This document shows, piece after piece, positions 1 to 6,351 of a DNA stretch of 15,518 bases. The notes under the pieces were generated by a model, which made no database searches, was not told the DNA's origin, and saw only the letters and a program-made list of their open reading frames with translations. This DNA is from JAHEDH01 sp965364515. GTDB taxonomy: Bacteria > Actinomycetota > Acidimicrobiia > Spongiisociales > ZC4RG35. The stretch covers positions 1 through 15,518 of the forward strand of contig CBDTXZ010000059.1 in NCBI GenBank assembly GCA_965364515.1, read 5' to 3'. Position 1 is the first letter of the stretch, and each line of letters opens with the position of its first letter. The translations under genes were made by a program, and so were the position numbers.

Positions 1-20
1 GGTGAGGTTGGGCTCGGGGG

Positions 21-40
21 TGTGGGGGTCGCCCCCCACA
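21..40 (-). terminator. Hairpin downstream of the dimethylargininase gene, possible terminator
   Basis: TGTGGGGG (21-28) pairs perfectly with CCCCCACA (33-40) around a 4-nt loop. Read on the minus strand the loop is GCGA, a GNRA tetraloop. It sits about 90 nt past the stop of the minus-strand gene. No U-run follows, so it is at best a U-less terminator or 3'-end stabiliser. It partly overlaps the first 22-bp repeat unit. Confidence 0.35.
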
Positions 41-91
41 TGTCACTGGGTCGCCCCCCACATGTCACTGGGTCGCCCCCCACATGTCACT
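26..91. repeat. Three perfect tandem copies of a 22-bp repeat
   Basis: Copies lie at 26-47, 48-69 and 70-91 with no mismatch. Each holds GGGTCG, then six C, then ACATGTCACT. A fourth C6 run follows at 92-97, so the minus strand has four G6 runs separated by 10 to 16 nt. The array lies downstream of the dimethylargininase gene and contains no credible gene. Units abut directly with no spacers, so this is a simple tandem array and not CRISPR. Confidence 0.93.
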
Positions 92-102
92 CCCCCCACG
101 AA

Positions 103-150
103 TCATGTCCGCGTACTCAGTTCCAGTCATGTCCGCGTACTCAGTTCCAG
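103..150. repeat. Two perfect tandem copies of a 24-bp repeat overlapping the gene end
   Basis: Copies lie at 103-126 and 127-150 and are identical. On the minus strand the inner copy (150 down to 127) is exactly eight codons of the dimethylargininase gene, reading L-E-L-S-T-R-T-stop. The outer copy repeats the same codons, including the stop, in the same frame behind it. This looks like a tandem duplication of the gene's last 24 bp, or a pre-existing repeat that became its 3' end. Confidence 0.93.
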
Positions 151-924
151 GGTGCAGCACTTCACGGAGCCGCCCGCCTTGAGCAGTTCGGAGAGATCCA
201 CCGTATGGACGTCGAAGCCGGCGTCGGCGATCCGTTCGGCCAGAGAGGGCGCCGATGCAGGCATCACGACGTGCCGGTCGTCGGCGGTGGAGTTCAGACC
301 GAATGCCAGCGCCTCGGCTTCCGTCGCCTCGATCCCGTCCGGGAAGCGGCGGCGAAGCTCGGCGACGCCGGCCGGGTCGAAGGCGCCAGGGAACCAGACC
401 ACCAGTTCGGGGTTGATCACGAAGAGCGCGGTGTCGAGGTGGTACCAGCGAGGATCGACGAGTCGGAGCGTGACGACCTCGACATCGAAAAACGTCTGGG
501 CCTCGGCATGGGCTCTCGGGTCGGTGCGAAAGCCCGTCCCTGCGAGGAGCACTTCTCCCGTGAAGAGGAAGTCTCCTTCGCCTTCGTTGACGTGCTCTGG
601 GATGAAGACCTCGTCGAACCCGGCCGTGTCGAAGTGCTTCCGGTAATGCGCTTCCTCGGGGCGGCGTTCCAGGCTCCACATGACTGCGGCCATCATCTTG
701 TTGTCGATGGCAACACCAGCGTTGGCGGCGAAGACCATGTCGGGGAGGCCGGCGGCGGGCTGAACCAGGTCGACCTGATGGCCGAGCCGCTCATAGGTGT
801 CGACGAGGGTCTCCCATTGCGTCAGTGCGTTGGTGCGAGACACGGGCACCGATGGGTCCATCCATGGGTTGATCGTGCTGACGACGTCGAAGTGCTCGGG
901 CCGGCACATGAGATATCGGTTCAT
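127..924 (-). CDS. ddaH: Dimethylargininase (DDAH) / amidinotransferase-fold hydrolase
   Basis: 265 aa. The sequence matches the DDAH / arginine deiminase guanidine-modifying superfamily, whose DDAH members convert N-dimethylated arginine to citrulline and dimethylamine in the cytoplasm. Visible landmarks are the N-terminal MCRPEHFDV, the PDMVFAANAG segment (61-70), EGEGDFL (114-120), the catalytic-type His162 in WYHLDT and the C-terminal nucleophile motif GGSVKCCT, where Cys256 aligns with the Cys of the arginine deiminase HCMT motif. ATG 924 is preceded by GCGAGGA at about SD distance and begins exactly at the family's MxRYLMCRP start. The gene diverges from an Lrp/AsnC regulator. From memory, M. 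tuberculosis Rv2323c-Rv2324 has the same arrangement, next to ornithine aminotransferase genes; none is visible in the 126 bases to the left. Its last seven sense codons and stop lie in a 24-bp tandem repeat. Substrate choice (dimethylarginine, arginine or another guanidine) cannot be settled from sequence. Confidence 0.88.
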   Translation of the reverse strand: MNRYLMCRPEHFDVVSTINPWMDPSVPVSRTNALTQWETLVDTYERLGHQVDLVQPAAGLPDMVFAANAGVAIDNKMMAAVMWSLERRPEEAHYRKHFDTAGFDEVFIPEHVNEGEGDFLFTGEVLLAGTGFRTDPRAHAEAQTFFDVEVVTLRLVDPRWYHLDTALFVINPELVVWFPGAFDPAGVAELRRRFPDGIEATEAEALAFGLNSTADDRHVVMPASAPSLAERIADAGFDVHTVDLSELLKAGGSVKCCTLELSTRT

Positions 925-964
925 CGGGTCCTCGCTCTTTGGGGGGTGTGATGAGCCTATCCGC

Positions 965-981
965 CGACTGCACAAGAGTCG
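965..981. promoter_or_regulatory. Candidate operator between ddaH and the Lrp gene
   Basis: CGACT (965-969) and AGTCG (977-981) form a perfect 5-bp inverted repeat around a 7-nt spacer. It lies in the 94-bp divergent intergenic region, upstream of the proposed -10 of the regulator gene. Lrp/AsnC proteins bind short imperfect palindromes in such positions, but this site does not closely match the E. coli Lrp consensus and a 5-bp match can occur by chance. Confidence 0.25.
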
Positions 982-1005
982 ATACCAAGAACCTGCGAGT
1001 TGCAT

Positions 1006-1011
1006 TAGAAT
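1006..1011 (+). promoter_or_regulatory. -10 element for a leaderless Lrp transcript
   Basis: TAGAAT ends 7 nt before the ATG at 1019, and no Shine-Dalgarno sequence lies between them. This spacing would place transcription start at or next to the A of the ATG, as in the leaderless mRNAs common in actinobacteria. No convincing -35 is visible. Confidence 0.5.
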
Positions 1012-1018
1012 CTTGCGC

Positions 1019-1432
1019 ATGGATGTCATCGACACACAGATCATTGCGCATTTGCAGAAGGCAGCACGCGCATCGTTCACATCGATCGGTGCGGAGGTGG
1101 GACTCTCGGCACCGGCGGTGAAACGCCGGGTCGACCGCCTCGAGGAGGAGGGTGTCATCACCGGATACCACGCGTCCATCGACCAACCGTCGGCCACCGA
1201 GGCACTGGTCGAGTTGTTCTGTCGAGGCAAGACCGGTCGCGACCACATCCGTTCGATGGTCGACCAGATCCCCGAGGTCATCGCCGCCTACACCGTCACC
1301 GGTGAGGCAGATGCCCTCATTCATCTCCGATGTGCCACCCCAGCCGATCTCGAGCCCGCAATCGAATCGATCAGAGACCATCCCAGCGCAGAACGGACCA
1401 AGAGTGTGCTCATCCTCTCGAAGCTGATCTGA
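1019..1432 (+). CDS. Lrp/AsnC family transcriptional regulator
   Basis: 137 aa, somewhat short for the family (about 150). The N-terminal winged helix-turn-helix covers residues 1-50: it opens with DVIDTQIIAHLQ, and the recognition helix is in VGLSAPAVKRRVDRLEEEGVITGYHASID. Residues 60-137 form the RAM ligand-binding/oligomerisation domain, with an AAYTVTGEADALIHLRC strand-turn that normally contacts an amino acid. Lrp/AsnC proteins sense amino acids and often control the divergent neighbour, so dimethylargininase is the likely target, with arginine or a derivative as the likely but unproven effector. ATG 1019 is chosen because the HTH domain starts here; an in-frame reading further upstream has no homologous content. 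A -10 box at 1006-1011 and the lack of an SD suggest a leaderless message. Confidence 0.9.
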   Translation: MDVIDTQIIAHLQKAARASFTSIGAEVGLSAPAVKRRVDRLEEEGVITGYHASIDQPSATEALVELFCRGKTGRDHIRSMVDQIPEVIAAYTVTGEADALIHLRCATPADLEPAIESIRDHPSAERTKSVLILSKLI

Positions 1433-1468
1433 GCCGACAAGACGACTGCTCATCTACGCTTCAGGACC

Positions 1469-2884
1469 GTGATACCCGCCCCGCTCCTCGACGAGATCGC
1501 CGCCGCTCCCGAAGGCCGCCAGACGGTGGCCTTCTTCGACATGGACGGGACCCTCGTCTCCGGGTTCACCGCATTTGCGTTCGCGCTCGAACGCATGAAG
1601 CGGCCGGCCCCCGGAGACATCGGCGTCGGTGCGGTTGCACTGCGATACCAGTTGGGACGCGCCGACTTCGTCGAGCTTCTCGAGGCGTCGACCCGCGCCC
1701 TGGCCGGCACCCCGGTTCGCGACGTGGCGGAGGTCGCCGAATCCGTGTATCGAAACCAGATCGCGTCCTGGGTGTATCCCGAAGCCCGCACGATCATCGC
1801 CAACCACAGAGCGCGAGGACACCGAGTCGTGCTGATCTCAGCGGCAAACGACTTCCAGGTTCGTCACATCGCCGACGACCTCGGTGTCGACCATGTCATC
1901 TGCAACCACCTTGCGATCGACGACGAGGGGAATGTCACGGGTGAAGTGACTCACCCCGTCGTCTACGGACCTGGCAAGGCGGCTGCGGCCATCGAGTACG
2001 CCCAGAGCAACGACCTCGATCTGGCTGATGCGTTCTTCTACACGGACGGATACGAGGACCTCCCACTGTTGGACGCAGTCGGACACCCTCAGCCGCTCAA
2101 CCCCGATCGCAAACTGGCCAAAGAGGCGAAGGCGCGAGGCTGGACCGAAGCGTCCTTCGACAGTCGGGGCCGCCCGACCAGGGCTCAGGTGGTACGAACC
2201 GTGCTTGCCCAGTCGTCGGTCGTTCCCGCCGCCACCGCGGGGCTCTTGACCGGGTTGCTCAACGGCTCGAAACGGCTCGGCGTCAACCTCACCATGTCCA
2301 CCTGGGGTGACTACGCCACGTCTCTCGCAGGGGTGCGAATCGATACCAGTGGTGAGGAGCACCTGTGGGCTCACCGTCCGTGCGTGTTCATGTTCAACCA
2401 TCAATCCAACTTCGACGGAATCGTGTTGATGAAGCTGCTGCGCCGCGACGTCACGGCCGTCGCCAAGTCCGAGCTCAAGTACATGCCGGTCGTCGGTCCG
2501 ATCTTCTCACTCGGCGACGTCGTGTTCATCGACCGCAGCGATCCGGCCGGAGCCGTGGATGCTCTGAAGCACGCCACGGCGACGCTGGAGGGAGGGCTGA
2601 GCATCGCGATCGCCCCTGAAGGCACCCGGCAACGGACTCCGGCCCTCGGAACCTTCAAGAAGGGCGGCTTCCATCTCGCCATCGCGGCTCAGGCGCCCAT
2701 CGTGCCGATCGTGATCCACAATTCCCTCGACGTCCAACCGCGCGGGACGATCGTGATGCGCCCGGCGACCGTTCACGTCAACGTGCTCCCCGCCGTCCCG
2801 ACCGCAGGCCTCGACGCCGACGATGTGACCGGCCTCGTCGATGAAGTGAGAGGCCAATACCTGGCGGCACTCGGTCAGAGATGA
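1469..2884 (+). CDS. Fused HAD-IB phosphatase and PlsC-type acyltransferase
   Basis: 471 aa, two domains. Residues about 18-220 are a HAD-IB (SerB-like) phosphatase: FFDMDGTLV with Asp24 and Asp26, Ser124 in VVLISAAND, Lys170 in YGPGKAA, and TDGYEDLPLL with Asp193 and Asp197, so all four HAD motifs are present. Residues about 280-450 are a lysophosphatidate acyltransferase (PlsC/LPLAT) domain with the catalytic pair NHQSNFD (His311, Asp316) and the phosphate-binding APEGTR motif (382-387). PlsC enzymes acylate 1-acyl-glycerol-3-phosphate at the membrane. The same fusion is known in actinobacteria (M. tuberculosis Rv2483c is annotated this way). The phosphatase substrate is unknown despite the phosphoserine phosphatase label often given. 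Start GTG 1469 follows AGGA at only 2 nt, but TACGCT (1455-1460) lies 8 nt before it, so a leaderless start is also possible. It is 36 nt behind the Lrp gene. Confidence 0.9.
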   Translation: MIPAPLLDEIAAAPEGRQTVAFFDMDGTLVSGFTAFAFALERMKRPAPGDIGVGAVALRYQLGRADFVELLEASTRALAGTPVRDVAEVAESVYRNQIASWVYPEARTIIANHRARGHRVVLISAANDFQVRHIADDLGVDHVICNHLAIDDEGNVTGEVTHPVVYGPGKAAAAIEYAQSNDLDLADAFFYTDGYEDLPLLDAVGHPQPLNPDRKLAKEAKARGWTEASFDSRGRPTRAQVVRTVLAQSSVVPAATAGLLTGLLNGSKRLGVNLTMSTWGDYATSLAGVRIDTSGEEHLWAHRPCVFMFNHQSNFDGIVLMKLLRRDVTAVAKSELKYMPVVGPIFSLGDVVFIDRSDPAGAVDALKHATATLEGGLSIAIAPEGTRQRTPALGTFKKGGFHLAIAAQAPIVPIVIHNSLDVQPRGTIVMRPATVHVNVLPAVPTAGLDADDVTGLVDEVRGQYLAALGQR

Positions 2885-2909
2885 TCGGCTGAAAGAAGGG
2901 GGATCGAAC

Positions 2910-3959
2910 GTGCAGAGAACGAGGACGGGCACCCGGTCGACCCGGCGAGCCATGGCGATCACGGCGCTCGCCTGGGTCGCCTATGCGGTCTCGTTCCCGT
3001 TCGGGCACGCCACCCCTCTCAACGACATGTACGCCGCCGCTGCGATTGCGCCTGCGATCATCACCGCCCACCTGTTCGGCTCACGAGGAGCGAAGTGGGT
3101 GGCCGCCGGATTCCTCCCTCTCCAGGTGGGATTGTTCCTCGCCGACGGGCACACCCCCGGTTGGGACATGTTCGCCGGGGTCGAAGGCCTCTTCGCACTC
3201 GGCGCAATCCCCCTCATCGGCCTCTACGTGGGCTGGGCGTCGGATCTTCGGAAACGGCTCGAGGCGTTGCACGTAGAGCGTGACCGGTTCGTGGCTGCGG
3301 TAGCCCACGACATCAAGAACCCGCTCACAGGCGTTATCGGCCTGTCTCTTGCATTGGCCGAGGACCCGAGGCTGGATGCGGAACCACGAGAGTTGGCGGC
3401 GCTGATCGCAACCGAAGCCCAAGTCGCCACCGATGTGATCGAAGACCTCAGCGTGACTGCGCTGAGGAACTCCGGTCAATTCGTGATCCATGCCTCATCC
3501 TTCGACCCGCTCGAGGACGTGGCGGCGGCAGCCCAACGGATCGGGGCGGGAGTCTCGGCTGATTCAGGGCGAACCGTCTGGGCGGACCGACGAAGATTCC
3601 GGCAGATCCTGCAGAATCTCGCCAGCAACGCAGAACGACACGGGGCGCCACCGTTCGAATTCATCATCGCGCGGAAGGGAACCCAGATCTGGGTGTCGCT
3701 GACCGATCGTGGTCCGGGGATTCCTGCCGAATCGGTCGATCGACTGTTCGAGCCGTTCGGGATGGTCGGCGTATCGGATCACGTCGAGTCGACGGGTCTC
3801 GGACTGTCGAGCTCTCGAGTGCTGTCCACACTCATGCACGGTGATCTCACGTATCTGAGAAGCGATGGCGTCACGGAGTTCCGGTTGAGCCTTCCTGCCG
3901 CTCAGTCGCCGACTTCGACGACGACTTCCGAAGCGAGCAGCGAGAACCCCTCACTCTGA
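2910..3959 (+). CDS. Membrane-bound sensor histidine kinase (orphan)
   Basis: 349 aa. Residues about 15-110 hold three or four hydrophobic segments with short loops and no large extracellular domain, suggesting sensing within or near the membrane. A HisKA dimerisation segment follows with the H-box VAHDIKNPLTG (phospho-acceptor His133). The HATPase domain has the N-box LQNLASNAERHG (Asn240), the G1 box DRGPGIP, the F segment LFEPFG and the G2 box STGLGLSSS. The catalytic core is therefore complete. The last 20 residues are Ser/Thr-rich and low complexity. GTG 2910 follows AAGGGGG with about 7 nt spacing. No response regulator is encoded in the window, so the partner must be elsewhere. It lies 25 nt behind the acyltransferase gene and may be co-transcribed; a membrane-lipid link is speculation. 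Its last 58 bp overlap the convergent acetyltransferase gene. Confidence 0.9.
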   Translation: MQRTRTGTRSTRRAMAITALAWVAYAVSFPFGHATPLNDMYAAAAIAPAIITAHLFGSRGAKWVAAGFLPLQVGLFLADGHTPGWDMFAGVEGLFALGAIPLIGLYVGWASDLRKRLEALHVERDRFVAAVAHDIKNPLTGVIGLSLALAEDPRLDAEPRELAALIATEAQVATDVIEDLSVTALRNSGQFVIHASSFDPLEDVAAAAQRIGAGVSADSGRTVWADRRRFRQILQNLASNAERHGAPPFEFIIARKGTQIWVSLTDRGPGIPAESVDRLFEPFGMVGVSDHVESTGLGLSSSRVLSTLMHGDLTYLRSDGVTEFRLSLPAAQSPTSTTTSEASSENPSL

Positions 3960-4528
3960 AAGGCCCGGAACGACCGGGCGTTACCGGGTGACACGGCGGC
4001 AAACAAGGGCCGCTCGGGGTCGGCCATCGCTTGGGCGGACCGGATGAGGCGCCTGCCATTCCCCTGTCCGGGCACGTTCGCTTCGACACTCATTTCCTGG
4101 CGCCCGGCGAGACCCGACGCGAGAGTCACCAGCCCCTCGGGACCTGCGTAGACCCGCACGTCGTCACGGATCGCCACGGCGTGCGCAATCCGCCTGTGCC
4201 TCGAGTCCACCGGACGTGCAGTGACGTGAGCCCTGTCCCCATCGATCCGAGAGCCGGGCATCCAGACCAGTGTTGCGTCGAGAACCCCGATACGTCCACC
4301 GCGAGCGAGTCGCAGGAGTGCTTCAGGACTCTGGGCCTTTCCGAGTCCGTCGATTTCGATGCCTGCGAAGTCCCCTGGACCGAGCGATGTCATCACGAAG
4401 GCGTGCCCCGTGAATGCCACGACGGCCTCGATCCCGGCTCGCGAAGGCTCGACGAACGTCACGCCTCCGTCAGGCTCGGGGAACCTGCCGTGTGCTGCCG
4501 ACTGCAGGGCGTCGAGGAGCGGGTGCAT
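3902..4528 (-). CDS. GNAT-like N-acetyltransferase
   Basis: 208 aa from ATG 4528. The C-terminal half (about 115-200) looks like a GNAT fold: the acetyl-CoA pyrophosphate loop VPGQGNGRRLI (152-162) fits the Q/RxxGxG/A motif, followed by AVSPGNARSFRAFQSEGF (178-195), the usual GNAT beta5-alpha4 signature in which Asn and Phe contact CoA. The N-terminal half (1-110) is less recognisable and contains GHAFV, VLDATLVWM and similar strands; it may be the substrate-binding half. Substrate unknown. A GTG at 4537 would add three residues, but it lies inside the TACGGT that reads as the -10 box, so ATG 4528 as a leaderless start is preferred. The 3' end overlaps the histidine kinase gene by 58 bp on the opposite strand. 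Confidence 0.72.
   Translation of the reverse strand: MHPLLDALQSAAHGRFPEPDGGVTFVEPSRAGIEAVVAFTGHAFVMTSLGPGDFAGIEIDGLGKAQSPEALLRLARGGRIGVLDATLVWMPGSRIDGDRAHVTARPVDSRHRRIAHAVAIRDDVRVYAGPEGLVTLASGLAGRQEMSVEANVPGQGNGRRLIRSAQAMADPERPLFAAVSPGNARSFRAFQSEGFSLLASEVVVEVGD
3963..3979 (+). terminator. GC-rich hairpin just after the kinase stop, inside the acetyltransferase gene
   Basis: GCCCGG (3963-3968) pairs perfectly with CCGGGC (3974-3979) across a 5-nt loop AACGA, only 3 nt after the histidine kinase stop codon. GTTACC follows, with no true T-run. It could end or pause kinase transcription while lying within the opposing coding region. Six GC pairs can arise by chance in this DNA. Confidence 0.3.
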
Positions 4529-4535
4529 CACTGGC

Positions 4536-4541
4536 ACCGTA
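4536..4541 (-). promoter_or_regulatory. -10 element for the acetyltransferase gene
   Basis: On the minus strand TACGGT ends 7 nt before the ATG at 4528, with no SD between. This is the same leaderless geometry seen before the Lrp gene and the aminotransferase gene in this window. No good -35 was found. Confidence 0.4.
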
Positions 4542-4601
4542 CCGGATCGAGCCCGGTCTCGATGGGGCTAGCCTCAGCCCATCCAGATCGGAGGATCACC
4601 C

Positions 4602-5450
4602 ATGAAACGTCTCTCCCTACTCGTCGCCATTGCGCTGATCGTTGCAGCTTGTGGAACGTCCGAGGATTCCGCAGATGGTCCAGGTGCGTGTGAGCTAGGC
4701 GACATCTCGACGCTCGACCTCAAGACGCCCGACACGCTCACCGTGGCGACCGGCGAGCCGGTCTTCCCGCCATGGATGATCGATGACGATCCGAGCAACG
4801 GCCAGGGCTTCGAGTCCGCCGTGGTGTACGCCGTTGCCGGGGAGCTCGGGTTCGAACCAGACCAGGTGGAATGGGTCCGCACCGGGTTCACCGAGGCGAT
4901 CGTGGCCGGCGAGAAGGACTACGACTTCAACGTGCAGCAGTACACGATCACCGAAGAGCGCGACCAGGTCGTCGACTTCTCCGACGGCTACTACGCACTG
5001 CGTCAGGCGATCGTGGGGTACGAGGACTCGGCGGCCGTGGGCGCCACCTCGGTGTCCGATCTCCAGGAGCTTCGGATCGGAGCGCAGATCGGAACCACCA
5101 GCCTGGACTACGTCGAGAACGTGATCGAGCCGAGTGAGCCTGCCGCCGTATATGACACCAACGCCGACGCCAAGGCTGCGCTCGACGCCGACCAGGTCGA
5201 TGCGCTGGTCTTCGACCTGCCGACTGCGTATTTCGTGACTGCGGTCGAGATCGAAGGGTCGGTCATCCTGGGGCAGCTCGAAGAGGTGGGCGATCAGCCC
5301 GAGGAGCTCGGTTTCCTGTTCGAGGAGGGGTCGTCGCTCGTGGCATGCGTGAACGAAGCGCTCGCCAATCTCCGCGACGCAGGAACGCTCGCCGACATCG
5401 AAGAGGAGTGGCTCGCACAGGGCGGCGACATCCCGACGATCTCACGCTGA
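4602..5450 (+). CDS. Polar amino-acid ABC transporter substrate-binding lipoprotein
   Basis: 282 aa. The signal is lipoprotein-type: MKR, a hydrophobic stretch, then lipobox IVAAC with the lipidated Cys17, so the protein is membrane-anchored outside the cell. The mature part is an SBP_bac_3 (family 3) periplasmic-type binding protein: FPPWM (55-59), GQGFESAVVYAVAGELG, YTITEERDQVVDFSDGYY (Arg120 is the likely alpha-carboxylate ligand) and IGAQIGTTSLDYV (159-171). Cys30 and Cys249 are the only other cysteines and could form a disulfide. It is the first gene of a three-gene importer operon. GGAGGA at 4590-4595 with 6 nt spacing fixes ATG 4602. The amino acid carried cannot be read reliably; glutamine, arginine or another polar amino acid is typical of the family. 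Confidence 0.92.
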   Translation: MKRLSLLVAIALIVAACGTSEDSADGPGACELGDISTLDLKTPDTLTVATGEPVFPPWMIDDDPSNGQGFESAVVYAVAGELGFEPDQVEWVRTGFTEAIVAGEKDYDFNVQQYTITEERDQVVDFSDGYYALRQAIVGYEDSAAVGATSVSDLQELRIGAQIGTTSLDYVENVIEPSEPAAVYDTNADAKAALDADQVDALVFDLPTAYFVTAVEIEGSVILGQLEEVGDQPEELGFLFEEGSSLVACVNEALANLRDAGTLADIEEEWLAQGGDIPTISR

Positions 5451-5477
5451 ACGAGCGGGACGGCGGCAGGAGGCACG

Positions 5478-6326
5478 ATGGATCTCGACCGGTCCCGACC
5501 TCCCTCCGCCGTCCCCTCTCTCAAACGCTCGAGGGAACGAGGCGCCCGCTCGGCCCTCGTCGCCTTCGTCTCGACACTGGTGTTCTTCGGGGCCTTCACG
5601 GTCGTCGTGGTCAACTCCGAAGCCTGGCCGGCGTTCCGTAACCAGTTCTTCAACGGTGAAGTGTTCGTCGATGCCTGGCCCATCGTCGTTTCGGGGTTCT
5701 GGCTCGACATTCAGATGTTCGTCGTCGCGGAGATCGCCATCCTGGCGTTTGCGCTCCTTCTGGCTGCGATTCGGGCGCTCCGCGGCCCTGCCTTCTTTCC
5801 TCTACGGATGCTCGTGATCACCTTCATCGACCTGATCCGAGGCGTCCCGATCATCCTGTTGATCCTGTTGCTCGGCTTCGGGCTTCCTGCGCTCCGCCTC
5901 ACCGGTGTTCCGAACTCGCCGCTCTTCTGGGGAGTGGTCGCCCTGATCATCAGCTACAGCGCGTACACCGCCGAGGTGTATCGCGCCGGAATCGAGTCTG
6001 TGCATCCCTCTCAGGTGATGTCCGCTCGGTCGCTCGGCCTGACGCAGACTCAGACGCTCCGCCACGTGGTGATCCCACAGGCTGTGAGGAACGTCATCCC
6101 TGCGCTGCTGAACGGTCTCGTCAGCCTTCAGAAAGACGTTGCACTCGTCTACATCCTGGGCGTGCGCGAGGCTGTACGGGAAGCTCAGATCATCACGGCC
6201 CGATCCTTCAACTACACCCCGTACGTCATCACAGCTGTGCTGTTTCTGCTGATCAGCGTCCCGGTGGCCCGGTTCGCCGATTGGTACACCGAGCGCGACC
6301 GGGAACGGAAGGCAGGGCAGTCATGA
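5478..6326 (+). CDS. Polar amino-acid ABC transporter permease (HisM/GlnP type)
   Basis: 282 aa inner-membrane protein. A basic N-terminus of about 25 residues precedes a first membrane helix (26-45) and a further group of hydrophobic segments. LIRGVPIILLILLLGFGLP is the characteristic start of the PAAT permease core. The coupling loop reads YTAEVYRAGIESVHPSQVMSARSLGLTQ, the amino-acid version of the EAA motif that contacts the ATPase, followed by HVVIPQAVRNVIPALLN. AGGAGG at 5468-5473 lies 4 nt before ATG 5478. It is 27 nt downstream of the binding-protein gene. A single permease gene suggests a homodimeric channel. Its stop (TGA 6324-6326) overlaps the ATG of a 10-codon reading frame that leads to the ATPase start. 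Confidence 0.92.
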   Translation: MDLDRSRPPSAVPSLKRSRERGARSALVAFVSTLVFFGAFTVVVVNSEAWPAFRNQFFNGEVFVDAWPIVVSGFWLDIQMFVVAEIAILAFALLLAAIRALRGPAFFPLRMLVITFIDLIRGVPIILLILLLGFGLPALRLTGVPNSPLFWGVVALIISYSAYTAEVYRAGIESVHPSQVMSARSLGLTQTQTLRHVVIPQAVRNVIPALLNGLVSLQKDVALVYILGVREAVREAQIITARSFNYTPYVITAVLFLLISVPVARFADWYTERDRERKAGQS

Positions 6327-6351
6327 ACGCTGTGGTGCGAGGCAACGGCAT

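Noticed and set aside
26..150. Possible CRISPR array
   Set aside because: Units abut with no unique spacers, only two or three copies exist and no cas gene is present.
22..951. 309-codon open frame on the plus strand
   Set aside because: It runs antisense to the well-supported dimethylargininase gene and begins in the tandem repeats; the protein has no family resemblance. It is a GC-rich shadow frame.
925..1281. N-terminal extension of the dimethylargininase gene
   Set aside because: The open frame continues upstream through the divergent Lrp gene, but the family starts at the MNRYLMCRP segment with an SD just before ATG 924.
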